From NCBI RefSeq assembly GCF_010975005.1, contig NZ_JAAIVC010000012.1, forward strand, positions 1-49,200: DNA of 49,200 bases, in the 5' to 3' direction. Origin of the DNA: Caulobacter sp. 17J65-9 (lineage in GTDB: Bacteria; Pseudomonadota; Alphaproteobacteria; Caulobacterales; Caulobacteraceae). The position numbers were made by a program, and so were the translations under genes. The notes beneath the pieces were generated by a model. The model saw only the letters and a program-made list of their open reading frames with translations, had not been told where the DNA came from and searched no databases. Each line of letters starts with the position of its first letter. Position 1 is the first letter of the stretch. Positions 30,023 to 39,016 of this stretch are shown in pieces.

Positions 30023-33000
30023 TCACCACTTGAACGACACCTTCACCGTCCCGCGGTGCTCCTGCAGGCGCTCGGCCAGGGAGCCGTCGTAGCCGACCGC
30101 CACCCACACGTTCTCGCGCGGCTTGAAGGCCACGCCGGCCTCCAGGCGGGCCCACTCCGACGGCAGCTCGGCGCCCCCGACCACGAAGGTCCCGGTGCCG
30201 GTCGGCGCGCCGGTGAAGCCGACATTGGCCAGGCTCTCCAGGTCGCCGCCGGCGAAGGCCGCCCCGGCCCCGACGTAGGGCTTCAGGCGGCCCTGGTCGA
30301 AGTCGCGGGTCAGGCGCGCGCCGATCTCGCCGACGAACAGCTGGCGGTCGACCTCGCCGACGTTCAGCGACAGGCCGCCGGCGCCGGTTTCGGTGTAGCC
30401 GTCCTGCTTCACCTTCGAGCCGGTGCCGCTGACGCCGACGCGCAGCTCGGTCGCCTCGCTCAGCTGGAAGCGACGGCCGGCGTTGATCGAGATGTTGGTC
30501 GCCTCGACGCTGGTGCTGCCGGCCACGTCCAGGGTCAGCGGACCCAGGCCGATCTGGCGGTCGACGTCGATGTCGCCGGTCAGGCGGCTGAAGGCCGCGC
30601 CGCCGTACCACGGGCCGTCCGAGTAAGAGGCGTAGGCCCCGGCGTGCCAGAAGCGGCCCTCGCTGGCGGTCGACCGGTCGGTCGTGTCGCCCTGCATGTC
30701 GCTGAAGCCCAGCGCGAAGCCGACCCGCCAGGACGGCGCGGTCTGGAAGTCCGCGCCGGTGGCGAAGCCGCCGCCGCGCGAGTTGGCCTCGGCCGCGCCT
30801 GCGTCGCCCTTCAGGGTGGAGTCGACCACGAAGGCCTCGGCCCAGCCGCCCGGACGGTTGTCGAGCCCGGCCTCGGCCACGCCCAGCATGCCGCCCATCA
30901 CGTCGGAGCGCGCGCCCTGGCCGAACGGCAGGGCCGCGAAGGCCGTGCCGCCGCCCATGCCGCCCGCCCCGGCCCCGGCGCCGGCGTCCATGCGGCTCTG
31001 CATGACGCTCTGGAACCGGTCGCCGAAGGCCAGGGTCGAGGCCGAGACGTTGGCCACGCCTTCGCCGCTCATGTCCTTGAGCGCCTCGTGACGCTCTTCC
31101 GGCGTCAGGTCCAGCAGGGTGTTGAGCACGCCCGCCCACTCGTCGGAGCCCTCCAGCTGGGTGCCGCCCAGCGCCTCGCCGACCGGCCCCTGCAGGGTCG
31201 GATCAAACTCGGACCAGTCGACCATCCGCCGGACTTCCAGCACCACCCCGCCCGGCACCACGTCGTAGCGCAGGCGCTGGTACAGCTGGCCTTCGTAGGC
31301 GTTGGCGGTGAAGTCGCCGTTCAGGTTGGCGAACTGGCCGGTCAGGCTGGCGCCTTCGATCAGCAGGTACTGCTGGTTGAAGCCGTACTGGCTCAGCGCC
31401 GACACCGGGTGCAGGTCCATCACGCCGCCCGACAGGCGGATCGCGCCGTCGGCGACGATGTGGTCGCTGCCGTAGTTCAGGTCCGCGCCGGCGAAGCCGA
31501 AGTTCAGCGTGCCGCCGCTCACCGTCAGGGTGTTGGTGAACAGCACGCCGAGGTCCGCGGCCGGGGCCGGACGGGCCGGGGCCGTGCCGATCGAGCCGCC
31601 CGGCGAGACCGTGCCGCCGGTGATCTTCAGGTCGCCGCCGATCTCGCCGACGCCGGCCAGCAGGCCGCCCTTGACGTGCAGGTCGCCGGCCAGCACCGCG
31701 GCCATGCGCACCTGGCCGCCCTCGACCACCAGCGCGCCGTCGAAGTCGTGCTGACCCACCAGGGTGAAGACGCCGTCGCCGGTCTTGGTGACCGTGCCCG
31801 CGCCGGTGAAGGCGCCGGCGAAGGTCGAGCTTCCGTCGTCCCAGCCCAGGGTCAGGCCGCCGCCCTCGCCCAGGTCCACGACGCCCTCGCCCCACAGCTG
31901 GTCGATGGTCTCGTCCCAGCCGTCCAGCGCCCAGGTCGCGTCCTCGTCGACCTGCACCAGGGCGGCGTCGTCGAAGCGCTCGGAGGCGCCCAGCGTCAAG
32001 CTGCCGCCGACCAGCTCGGTCAGGTCCGCGCCGGCCAGGCCGTTCAGCAGGCTGTCGCCCTCGAACTGCAGCAGCACGCCCTCGCCCAGGTTGGCGTCGA
32101 CCACGCCGCCCAGCAGCCAGTACTCCTCGGCGGTCAGCGTGCCGGTCCCGGCCAGGGCGCCGTTCAGCTGCAGCCGCTCGACCGTCTCGTCGAAGCCGCC
32201 CAGGTCCAGCACCGCCTCGGACATGACCGCGACCCGCGCTTCGTCGTTCAGCCGCTCGTCGTCGCCCAGTTCCAGCGTCCCGGCCGCCACGTGGACCTCG
32301 CCGGCCCCGGCCGTGCCGTTCAGCACCGACACGCCGCCGACGGTGTAGATCACGCCCTCGCCCAGGTTGGCGTCGATGACCGCGCCGTTCAGCTGGTACT
32401 CGCCCGCCGTCAGGGTGCCGGTCCCGGCGAGCGTGCCCTTCAGGCGCGCTTCCTTGACCGTCTCGTCATAGCCCTGCAGGTCGAAGGTCGCCCCGCTCTC
32501 CACCCACAGCGTCACCTGGTCGGACAGCCGCTCGTCGGCCCCGATCCGCAGGGTGCCCTGCTGGACATAGGCCGAGCCGGAGAAGGTGTTGGCCCCGTTC
32601 AGGGTCAGCACGCCCGCGCCGGTCTTGACAAGCGAGCCGCTCTCCTCGCGGAAGGCGTAGTTGACCTGGCGGGCCCCGTGGTCGCTGACGTAGGCCGAAT
32701 AGGCCGTGCCCGCGCCGCCCGGGTTGGCGTAGCCGTCGCCGTCGACGTCCACGTGCAGGTCCTGCGGGGCGGGCGTCTCCAGGTATTGGCCGTCGCCCCA
32801 GCCGTCCATCCAGGCGCTGTAGTTGATCTGGTTCGGATCGTTCGAGACGGTCGAGATCGAATAGTCGCCAGCCTCCCCGCCGAACAGCAGGGCCGCCGCC
32901 TCCTGACCGCTGTAGACCGCCGGGTTGTCGCCCCAGGACGGCCCGTCCGACACGCGCCAGCTGCCCGCGTAGATCAGGCCGCCGTCGACGATCACGCCGT

Positions 33001-36000
33001 CGAAGACGCTGTCGCCGCCGTCGGCGCCGACCGTCAGGGTCGAGCCGCCCAGGTCCACCGTGCCCGCGCCTCTCAGCGCGCCCATGGTCTCGTCGGCGTC
33101 CACCGCGAAGGTCGCGCCCTCGGCCACGCGGACCCCGGCCGTATCCGCGATCGCGTGGCCGCCGGCGGCGCGCAGCGTGCCCGCCTCGATCGACCAGCCC
33201 AGACCCATCACGTCATGGCCCGTCAGGGTCCAGCCGCCGTTCCCGATCTTGGTCTGGCTCTCCCAGCCGCCCAGCAGGCTGACGTCCAACGAGCCCGCGC
33301 CCGCGCCGTCCAGGATCAGGGCGTCCGTTCCGGCGCCGCCCAGGGCGTAGCCGCCCAGCGTGCCGCCGGTGATCATCACCAGGGTGTCGTTTCCGCCGCC
33401 CAGGTCGAGCGCCGCGACGCTGCCGTGGATCTCGCCGGCGTTCTCGACCCGCTCGGAGCCGCCCTGGCCGGTCACGCCGTAGCGCTCGCCGTCGATCACG
33501 CCGCCGGCGCGGTTGATCAGGCTGTTGGACCCGCTCCCCGCGAACACCACGCCGGAGTCGCCGCCGATCTCGCCGGCGTTGTCCACCGACAGGGCGTTGG
33601 TCCCGTACACGCCGAAGCTGCCCGCGACGTGGCCGTCGGTCTGGATCACCCCGGTCGCGTAGTTGGTCAGCGTGCCGTTCGAGCTCGAGAAGGTCACGCC
33701 GTTGCCGTCGCCGGAGGCGGTGATCGTGCCGGCGTTGGTGACCGTGCCGGCGCCGTTCTGGATATAGACCCCCAGGTAGGCAGAGATCACGCCGCCTTGC
33801 TGGTTGTCGACGTTGCCGCCGCCGTTCAGGAACGTGCCGATCCGACGCGCGCCGGTGATCGAGCCGGCGTTGGTGACCGTGGCCGCCCCGCCGAAGATGA
33901 GGCCGTCGTAGCCGCCGGTGATCGCCCCGCCGGCCCGGTTGGTCACCGAGCCGCCGCCGTTCACGTAGATGACGGTGTAGTTGTTGTTGAGGCTGGTCAG
34001 CGAGCCGCTGTTGTCGAGGTCGAGGCCGCCGCCGCTGGCGACCCAGATCGCGTTGCCGTTCGAGCTGGTGATCGAACCGGCGTTGTCGACGTCGGCCACG
34101 GCGGCGCCGAGGTTCAGCCCGTTCCCGCCGGAGATCGTGCCGCCGGCCTGGTTGTCGATCTCGAAGCTCGAGCCGCGCAGGTAGAGGCCGTTGCCGGTGT
34201 TCGAGGAGATCGCCCCGGCGTTGGTGATCGAGACCGCGCCGGTCCACGAATACACGCCGGCGTAGGCGCCGCTCTTGATCGCGCCGCCGGCCTGGTTGGT
34301 CAGCGTGCCGCCCGCCATGCGCACGGCGTCGTAGCCGCCCAGCGTCACCACGCCGCCGCTGTACGAGCCGGCCGCGATGGTGCCGGCGTTCTCGAGGCTC
34401 GAGGCGCCGTACAGGTCGACGCCGTAGCTGCCGCCGACGATGTAGCCGCCGGCCTCGTTGTCGACCGAGCCGTTGGTCACCACGGCGGCGCGATAGCCGC
34501 CCGTGATCACGCCGCTGTTGGTCAGCTCGCCGCCGGCCGCCAGGGTCACCCCGTCGGAGCCCGCGCGGATCGTGCCGGTGTTGTCGACCGCGTCGCCGGC
34601 GTTGCGGCCGACCACGCCCCAGCTGCCGCCCTGGATCAGGCCGGCGTTGTCGACGTCGATGCGCCCGCCCTGGGAATCCACCGCCGAATAGGCGCCGTAG
34701 ATCTGGCCGGTCGCCTGGTTGGTCAGGGTCAGCACGCCGGTTCCGGCCGTCGCCACCTGGCCGTTCAGCACCCCGGCGTTGTCGATCGTCAGGGCGCCCG
34801 CGCCGTTGTTGAAGACAGAGTTGGCGCCCTGGATCACGCCGCCCGACTGGTTGGTGATCGAGCCGCCGTTGACCTTCACCGCCGTGCCGCCGGTCCCGGT
34901 GACCGTGCCGGCGTTGGTCAGGGTCAAACTGCCGCCGGCGACCTCGATGCCGGTCGCGCCGGAGATGCCCGCCGACGCGTGGTTGTCGACCGTGCCGCCG
35001 GCGTTCAGGAACACCCCGACGCCGTAGGTGCTGTTGATCGAGCCGTCGTTGGTCACCGTGGCGGCGCCGCCGAACACCACGGCGTTCATGTCGCTCGAGA
35101 TCAGGCCGTGCGACTGGTTCGTCACCGAGCCCGCGCCGGACATGAACACGCCGGTGCCGTGGCTGAGGATCTGGCCGTCGTTGGTCACCGCGCCGGCGCC
35201 GCCCGAGACGTAGATCGCGTCGGAGCTCGGGCCGCCGTCGATCAGGCCGCCGGTCTGGTTGGTCACCGTGCCGCCGGAGCCGAAGTAGATGGTCGGATAG
35301 TTGCCGCCGGCGCCGGTGTTGCGGATCGTCCCGGCGTTGGTCACCTCGCCCGATCCGCCGAAATACACGGCGTTGCTCCGCGACTCGATCAGGCCCCCGG
35401 CCTGGTTGGTCACCGCGCCGTCGGCGTCGAAGTAGGCGCCGAAATAGCCCCGGACCGTGCCGGCGTTGGTCACGGCGGCGTCGGCCGCCTGGACGTACAC
35501 GCCGCTGAAGTTCGCGCCGCCGTCGACCGTGCCGCCGGCCAGCACCTCGACCTGCGCGCCGTCGCCGGTGACGATGACCGCGCTGTTGGCGTCGTTGCTG
35601 GTGACCGTGCCGGCCACCTTCAGCACGCCCTCGTCGACGAAGACCGGCATTTCGGCCGTGCCGGTCATGGTCACGGTCGAGGTCCCGGTCTTCTGCACCT
35701 GCTCGAAGTTCAGCAGGTTCACGCCCAGCGTGTCGGCGTTGAAGCTGAAGTCGGTCGCCCCGGCCAACTGAACGGTGTCGGTCCCGCCCAGCGCGTCGCC
35801 CGTGCCGAACACCGTGGTGGAGGCGTCGATCGCGCACGTGTCGTCGCCCTCGGTCGAGTCGACGCACATCACCGCCGGCGCGTAGGACAGCGTGCCGTTC
35901 CAGATCCGCGGAGAGTAGAAGGCGGCCATCGGATACGCGGCGCCGTACCCCTGGTAGATCGTCAGCTCGTCGTTCTGGGCGGCGATATCGCCCACGGCCG

Positions 36001-36466
36001 AGCCGTTGGTGTAGGACACCGCGGCGGCGCTACCGACGTCGGTGGTCAGGTACAACCCGTAACGCTGACCGGCGTACAGCCCGTAGTTCAGGGTCAGCGG
36101 GATGTGGGTCGGCGTACCCACCGGGTTCACCGTGAGATCGGAGACGCTGCCCAGCAGGGTGAACTCGGAGAGATCGCCGGTCAGCCCGCCCTGGCGGATG
36201 TAGACGTAATAGGTCGAGCCGGGGGTCCAGGTGATGAAGCTCTGGTCGATCCCGGTCAGCAGCAGGTCGGTGCTGGCCTGGATGTCGAACAGGTTGCCGG
36301 CCTGGTTGTTGCCGCCGACGTAGGTGGTGCTCAGGCTCTGGGCGTGCGCGGCGCCCGCGGCGGCCAGCACCGCCACCGAGGCGCCGGTCAGCAGCATCCG
36401 GTTCAGCAGACCCGACCGCTTCGACACGACAGCGCGCGCCGCGCCGACCGACTTCACCTTCGACAT
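30023..36466 (-). CDS. Giant autotransporter adhesin-like protein (type Va)
   Basis: 2147 aa. It has an extended signal peptide (1-43, VVSKRSGLLNRMLLTGASVA ending AAHAQ) and an N-terminal beta domain to about residue 230. A long passenger follows, built of about 20-aa beta-helix rungs (VTNAGTI..., VTNQAGGLI..., repeated dozens of times up to about 1060). Next come PATR-type repeats (LVKTGAGVLTLNGANTFSGS, VTKTGDGVFTLVGQ) and three or four tandem units of about 75 aa with the pattern 'ERLND...LDLGGFDETVERLQLNGALAGTGTL'. The C-terminal translocator barrel begins near GGWAEAF (about 1840) and ends VKVSFKW. It is exported by Sec and BAM; the passenger is a surface filament for attachment or aggregation. 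No protease motif was seen. Confidence 0.92.
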   Translation of the reverse strand: MSKVKSVGAARAVVSKRSGLLNRMLLTGASVAVLAAAGAAHAQSLSTTYVGGNNQAGNLFDIQASTDLLLTGIDQSFITWTPGSTYYVYIRQGGLTGDLSEFTLLGSVSDLTVNPVGTPTHIPLTLNYGLYAGQRYGLYLTTDVGSAAAVSYTNGSAVGDIAAQNDELTIYQGYGAAYPMAAFYSPRIWNGTLSYAPAVMCVDSTEGDDTCAIDASTTVFGTGDALGGTDTVQLAGATDFSFNADTLGVNLLNFEQVQKTGTSTVTMTGTAEMPVFVDEGVLKVAGTVTSNDANSAVIVTGDGAQVEVLAGGTVDGGANFSGVYVQAADAAVTNAGTVRGYFGAYFDADGAVTNQAGGLIESRSNAVYFGGSGEVTNAGTIRNTGAGGNYPTIYFGSGGTVTNQTGGLIDGGPSSDAIYVSGGAGAVTNDGQILSHGTGVFMSGAGSVTNQSHGLISSDMNAVVFGGAATVTNDGSINSTYGVGVFLNAGGTVDNHASAGISGATGIEVAGGSLTLTNAGTVTGTGGTAVKVNGGSITNQSGGVIQGANSVFNNGAGALTIDNAGVLNGQVATAGTGVLTLTNQATGQIYGAYSAVDSQGGRIDVDNAGLIQGGSWGVVGRNAGDAVDNTGTIRAGSDGVTLAAGGELTNSGVITGGYRAAVVTNGSVDNEAGGYIVGGSYGVDLYGASSLENAGTIAAGSYSGGVVTLGGYDAVRMAGGTLTNQAGGAIKSGAYAGVYSWTGAVSITNAGAISSNTGNGLYLRGSSFEIDNQAGGTISGGNGLNLGAAVADVDNAGSITSSNGNAIWVASGGGLDLDNSGSLTSLNNNYTVIYVNGGGSVTNRAGGAITGGYDGLIFGGAATVTNAGSITGARRIGTFLNGGGNVDNQQGGVISAYLGVYIQNGAGTVTNAGTITASGDGNGVTFSSSNGTLTNYATGVIQTDGHVAGSFGVYGTNALSVDNAGEIGGDSGVVFAGSGSNSLINRAGGVIDGERYGVTGQGGSERVENAGEIHGSVAALDLGGGNDTLVMITGGTLGGYALGGAGTDALILDGAGAGSLDVSLLGGWESQTKIGNGGWTLTGHDVMGLGWSIEAGTLRAAGGHAIADTAGVRVAEGATFAVDADETMGALRGAGTVDLGGSTLTVGADGGDSVFDGVIVDGGLIYAGSWRVSDGPSWGDNPAVYSGQEAAALLFGGEAGDYSISTVSNDPNQINYSAWMDGWGDGQYLETPAPQDLHVDVDGDGYANPGGAGTAYSAYVSDHGARQVNYAFREESGSLVKTGAGVLTLNGANTFSGSAYVQQGTLRIGADERLSDQVTLWVESGATFDLQGYDETVKEARLKGTLAGTGTLTAGEYQLNGAVIDANLGEGVIYTVGGVSVLNGTAGAGEVHVAAGTLELGDDERLNDEARVAVMSEAVLDLGGFDETVERLQLNGALAGTGTLTAEEYWLLGGVVDANLGEGVLLQFEGDSLLNGLAGADLTELVGGSLTLGASERFDDAALVQVDEDATWALDGWDETIDQLWGEGVVDLGEGGGLTLGWDDGSSTFAGAFTGAGTVTKTGDGVFTLVGQHDFDGALVVEGGQVRMAAVLAGDLHVKGGLLAGVGEIGGDLKITGGTVSPGGSIGTAPARPAPAADLGVLFTNTLTVSGGTLNFGFAGADLNYGSDHIVADGAIRLSGGVMDLHPVSALSQYGFNQQYLLIEGASLTGQFANLNGDFTANAYEGQLYQRLRYDVVPGGVVLEVRRMVDWSEFDPTLQGPVGEALGGTQLEGSDEWAGVLNTLLDLTPEERHEALKDMSGEGVANVSASTLAFGDRFQSVMQSRMDAGAGAGAGGMGGGTAFAALPFGQGARSDVMGGMLGVAEAGLDNRPGGWAEAFVVDSTLKGDAGAAEANSRGGGFATGADFQTAPSWRVGFALGFSDMQGDTTDRSTASEGRFWHAGAYASYSDGPWYGGAAFSRLTGDIDVDRQIGLGPLTLDVAGSTSVEATNISINAGRRFQLSEATELRVGVSGTGSKVKQDGYTETGAGGLSLNVGEVDRQLFVGEIGARLTRDFDQGRLKPYVGAGAAFAGGDLESLANVGFTGAPTGTGTFVVGGAELPSEWARLEAGVAFKPRENVWVAVGYDGSLAERLQEHRGTVKVSFKW

Positions 36467-36617
36467 CTTTTAGCCCCCCGGCGCCGCCCCGATCCCGACG
36501 GGTTTGCAGCGCGATCACGGCTCGGGCTCGTCTGCGGACGCGTGATCGCCCGCGCCCGTTCAGGCGCCGGTGAAGGTCATGCGTCGTTCAGAGCGAGTCC
36601 GCTCCCCCGCCGCACGC

Positions 36618-36632
36618 TTAACGACCAATTAA
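36618..36632. promoter_or_regulatory. CtrA full box upstream of the autotransporter
   Basis: TTAA-CGACCAA-TTAA is an exact TTAA-N7-TTAA site, 152 bp upstream of the autotransporter ATG. On the minus strand it overlaps the spacer of a possible promoter: TTGACC, then 17 nt, then TTAAGC. CtrA, the Caulobacterales cell-cycle regulator, binds this motif. Confidence 0.65.
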
Positions 36633-36671
36633 TTCAAAGGTCAAGCCAGAGTCATGAAATGACGAACGGAT

Positions 36672-36689
36672 CTATACAATTTTGTATAG
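36672..36689. promoter_or_regulatory. Perfect AT-rich palindrome, probable operator
   Basis: CTATACAA-TT-TTGTATAG: 8-bp perfect arms with a 2-nt centre, 40 bp upstream of the CtrA box. It is very unusual in such GC-rich DNA. It resembles GntR/TetR-type operators; AraC proteins usually use direct repeats, so another regulator may bind. Confidence 0.6.
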
Positions 36690-36744
36690 GCGATCGCCTG
36701 ACCCGCCACGGAACAGAGTTAATCTTCGCGTGGAGGACGAATAC

Positions 36745-36870
36745 GAAATCTCGATTTCTCGAATGCTTTCGACCACGCGCGATTGCGCCCGGACCGACGG
36801 CCCGGACGGGTCTGAAATCGACAGAAGACGAAAAACCCCCGACGCGCCCCGTACGCAGCAACTTGCGTAC
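36745..36870. promoter_or_regulatory. Two further inverted repeats in the autotransporter-AraC gap
   Basis: GAAATC-TC-GATTTC (36745-36758) and GTACGCA-GCAACT-TGCGTAC (36851-36870), with perfect 6- and 7-bp arms. The rest of the 0.7-kb gap (36467-37160) shows no gene that I can support; it is richer in A and T than the flanks. Confidence 0.45.
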
Positions 36871-37160
36871 CGGCGCGTAAGCACACCCCTTAGACGACAA
36901 CCTGCGCCACGTCACGCCCGCAAGTTGCGGGGCTCGACGCGCTGCAAGAAGACCAACGACCAAGCAATTGAACAGCAGCGGGAAAGCGACACGCCGCCTA
37001 AGAACACCACGATTAACACCGCGCCTGACGGGCCCGAATGCCCCACGATCTCACCTCTGAGACGACGGGCTTTTCGGTAATTCCCCTTCCCGGCTCGCCG
37101 CATCGACAAGCGGCGCGACGCAGGCTCTACTGATCATGTCCCAGAGTGAAACGCCGCTGC

Positions 37161-38180
37161 ATGAGTTCGCCTAACAAGCTTGTGGAGCGGCCGCCCCGGT
37201 TGGCCTGGAGCATCTCCTCGGCGAACGACCCCGAGGCGATCGACGCCTATCGCGAGAGCCTCGCCGACCTGTACGCGGTCTCGGACCTTGGCGGCGGCGC
37301 GGGCGACTTCTTCAACAAGGCCCGCTCCTACCAGTTCGGCTCGACGGTGTTCGGCATCGGCGCCTCGGTCGGCCAGACCATGACGCGCTCGGCCCACGAG
37401 CTGCGCCGCTCGGGCTTCGACGGGGTCAGCATCTTGCTCAACGGCGGCGCGGTGGTGGGCGACGTCGACGGGCGCGACCTGCGCGCCGGCCGGGGCGCGA
37501 TCCATTTCCGCGACCTCTCGCGTCCCTCGAACTCCCGGGTCGAGCATGTCGACGCCATCCTGACCGTCATCCCCCGCGAGGTCGCGCCGGACTGGCTGCT
37601 GGCCGGGGCCATGCACGGCCACGCCATCGAGGCCACGACCCCGGCCGGGCGCATGCTGGCCGCCCACCTGCGCGCCACCGCCGAGGTGGCCGACGAGCTC
37701 GACCTGGCCGACGGCCTGGCGGCGATCGACGCCGCCCTGGTGCTGGCCCGCCGCTCGATCGGCGCGGCCCAGGCCATGTCGCCGGACGAGGCGCAGGCCG
37801 CCTATCGGACGGTGCGGCGCATGGCCATCGAGGTGGTCGACCAGCGCCTGCTGGACCGCGATCTCAACGCCGACCTGATCGCCGCGACGCTCGGCGTCTC
37901 GCGCGCCACGCTCTACCGGGCGTTCGAGTCCTCAGGCGGGGTGGCGGTCGGCATCCAGCGCCGGCGCCTGGCGCGCGCCTACGCGATCCTGCGGCTGCGC
38001 ACGGGGACCAGCCCGACCGTCGCCGACGTCGGCTTCGACTGCGGCTTCGCCAGCGAGTCGCACTTCAGCCGCGCCTTCCGCGACCGCTACGGCATTTCCC
38101 CTGGAGAGCTGGGCACGCCCGAGGGTCAGGCCCTCAAGGTCCGCCACGACGTGGTCATGGACTGGCTGCGCGGCCAGTGA
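37161..38180 (+). CDS. AraC-family transcriptional regulator
   Basis: 339 aa from the ATG at 37161; a GTG at 37146 adds five residues (MKRRC), and neither has a strong Shine-Dalgarno. The N-terminal cupin-like sensory domain (about 20-180) contains FFNKARSYQFGSTVFGIGAS, GFDGVSILLNGG and RAGRGAIHFRDLSRPS, the AraC_binding_2 pattern. The C-terminal double HTH (about 240-330) contains LIAATLGVSRATLYRAFES and VADVGFDCGFASESHFSRAF followed by RYGISPGEL, the AraC signature. It is divergent from the autotransporter and is its most likely local regulator. A 12-codon frame (37137-37175) overlaps the start. Confidence 0.88.
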   Translation: MSSPNKLVERPPRLAWSISSANDPEAIDAYRESLADLYAVSDLGGGAGDFFNKARSYQFGSTVFGIGASVGQTMTRSAHELRRSGFDGVSILLNGGAVVGDVDGRDLRAGRGAIHFRDLSRPSNSRVEHVDAILTVIPREVAPDWLLAGAMHGHAIEATTPAGRMLAAHLRATAEVADELDLADGLAAIDAALVLARRSIGAAQAMSPDEAQAAYRTVRRMAIEVVDQRLLDRDLNADLIAATLGVSRATLYRAFESSGGVAVGIQRRRLARAYAILRLRTGTSPTVADVGFDCGFASESHFSRAFRDRYGISPGELGTPEGQALKVRHDVVMDWLRGQ

Positions 38181-38356
38181 AGCCCCCCGGGCAGGCGCTG
38201 CAGCCTCAGCGCCACCGCCTCCATCACGGCGCGCGCCGCCGGCGCGGTCTGCTCAAGCCACACGGCGACGGCCGCCTGCGGCGCGCAACGGCCATAGGCC
38301 GACACGAACCCGCGGACCAGCACGTCCACTTCGTACTCCAACGCGATCACAACCAA
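38126..38356 (-). CDS. Small hypothetical protein overlapping the AraC 3' end
   Basis: 76 aa from TTG: LVVIALEYEVDVLVRGFVSA, then helical segments. The part outside the AraC gene (38181-38356) has the strong G/C third-position bias of real genes here, which supports it; the last 55 nt overlap AraC in antisense. The start is uncertain (TTG or the GTG two codons later) and there is only a weak GGTGGGG. No family is recognised. Confidence 0.35.
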   Translation of the reverse strand: MVVIALEYEVDVLVRGFVSAYGRCAPQAAVAVWLEQTAPAARAVMEAVALRLQRLPGGLHWPRSQSMTTSWRTLRA

Positions 38357-38463
38357 GCCCCACCACTTGCTGGCCGTTGGCTAGCAAGCGCGCGGGGTCG
38401 GCCGAATGCCCGGGCGTCTCAGCCGGTGAGACGCTCGTCGAATAACGTAAGTCGTTGCGGGAG

Positions 38464-38655
38464 TTAGGCGATCAGGCGCTCGATCGGCGCGCGTTCGAGC
38501 CAGGCGGTCGCGCCGACCCATTCGTGCACTTCGCCGCATCCGGTGCAGCGGAAAAACCGGGTTTCGGTCAGGGCCGTCAGCTCCGCCTGGTGCATGCGCA
38601 GGCAGGTCGACACGGGTTCATCGGTACGGGGACAAAAAGTCAGGACTCTGGGCAT
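38464..38655 (-). CDS. Small Cys-rich (zinc-ribbon-like) protein
   Basis: 63 aa: MPRVLTFCPRTDEPVSTCLR, then FFRCTGCGEVHEWVGATAW. Cys8, Cys18, Cys37 and Cys40 could bind one zinc. It is soluble and has no signal peptide. It lies 55 bp beyond the infA terminator on the same strand, so it probably has its own promoter. Function unknown. Confidence 0.6.
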   Translation of the reverse strand: MPRVLTFCPRTDEPVSTCLRMHQAELTALTETRFFRCTGCGEVHEWVGATAWLERAPIERLIA

Positions 38656-38710
38656 CTGTTGAGAACGCCCGGGCCGATCCGAGGTTGCGCGGCCGGAAGC
38701 CCAAAAGAAA

Positions 38711-38737
38711 CGGGGCGGGCCTTTCGGGCCCGCCCCG
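38711..38737 (-). terminator. Intrinsic terminator of the cspA-infA operon
   Basis: An 11-bp perfect stem (38711-38721 with 38727-38737) and a 5-nt loop. On the minus strand it is followed by TTTCTTTTGG. It lies 10 bp past the infA stop. Confidence 0.85.
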
Positions 38738-38746
38738 CGTCTGTCG

Positions 38747-39016
38747 TCAGCGCCGGCGGAAGTGCCGCGGCGCTCCGGGCGGCCTGGGCGCGCCCTCGGT
38801 CTTGTGGCGGAAGGTGATGCGGCCCTTGTCGAGATCGTAAGGCGTCATCTCGACGGTGACCCGATCGCCCACGAGCGAGCGGATCCGGTTTCGCTTCATC
38901 CGACCGGCCGTGTAGGCCAGGATGACGTGTTCATTATCGAGCTTAACGCGGAAGCGTCCCTCGGGGAGAAGTTCGACGACCTCCCCCTCGAACTCGATGA
39001 ACTCTTCCTTGGCCAT
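38747..39016 (-). CDS. infA: Translation initiation factor IF-1
   Basis: 89 aa. The S1/OB fold is intact: [20 protein letters not shown], then [20 protein letters not shown] and [20 protein letters not shown]. The classical factor is about 72 aa; here a basic Pro/Arg tail ([16 protein letters not shown]) follows, an extension seen in other alphaproteobacteria. IF-1 binds the ribosomal A site and blocks tRNA entry during initiation. Its ATG shares one base with the TAA stop of cspA (TAATG) and there is no good Shine-Dalgarno, so translation is probably coupled to cspA. No homologous second copy is in the window. Confidence 0.95.
   Translation of the reverse strand: MAKEEFIEFEGEVVELLPEGRFRVKLDNEHVILAYTAGRMKRNRIRSLVGDRVTVEMTPYDLDKGRITFRHKTEGAPRPPGAPRHFRRR

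Noticed and set aside
30056-36880. Plus-strand frame of 2274 codons across the autotransporter gene
   Set aside because: It is the antisense shadow of a long high-GC3 gene. It is Ala/Arg/Gly/His-rich with no domain or start signal, while the minus-strand protein has a signal peptide, repeats and a barrel.
36682-37080. Plus-strand frame of 132 codons in the autotransporter-AraC gap
   Set aside because: It starts from TTG inside the palindrome, is Arg/Pro/Thr-rich, and has no start signal.
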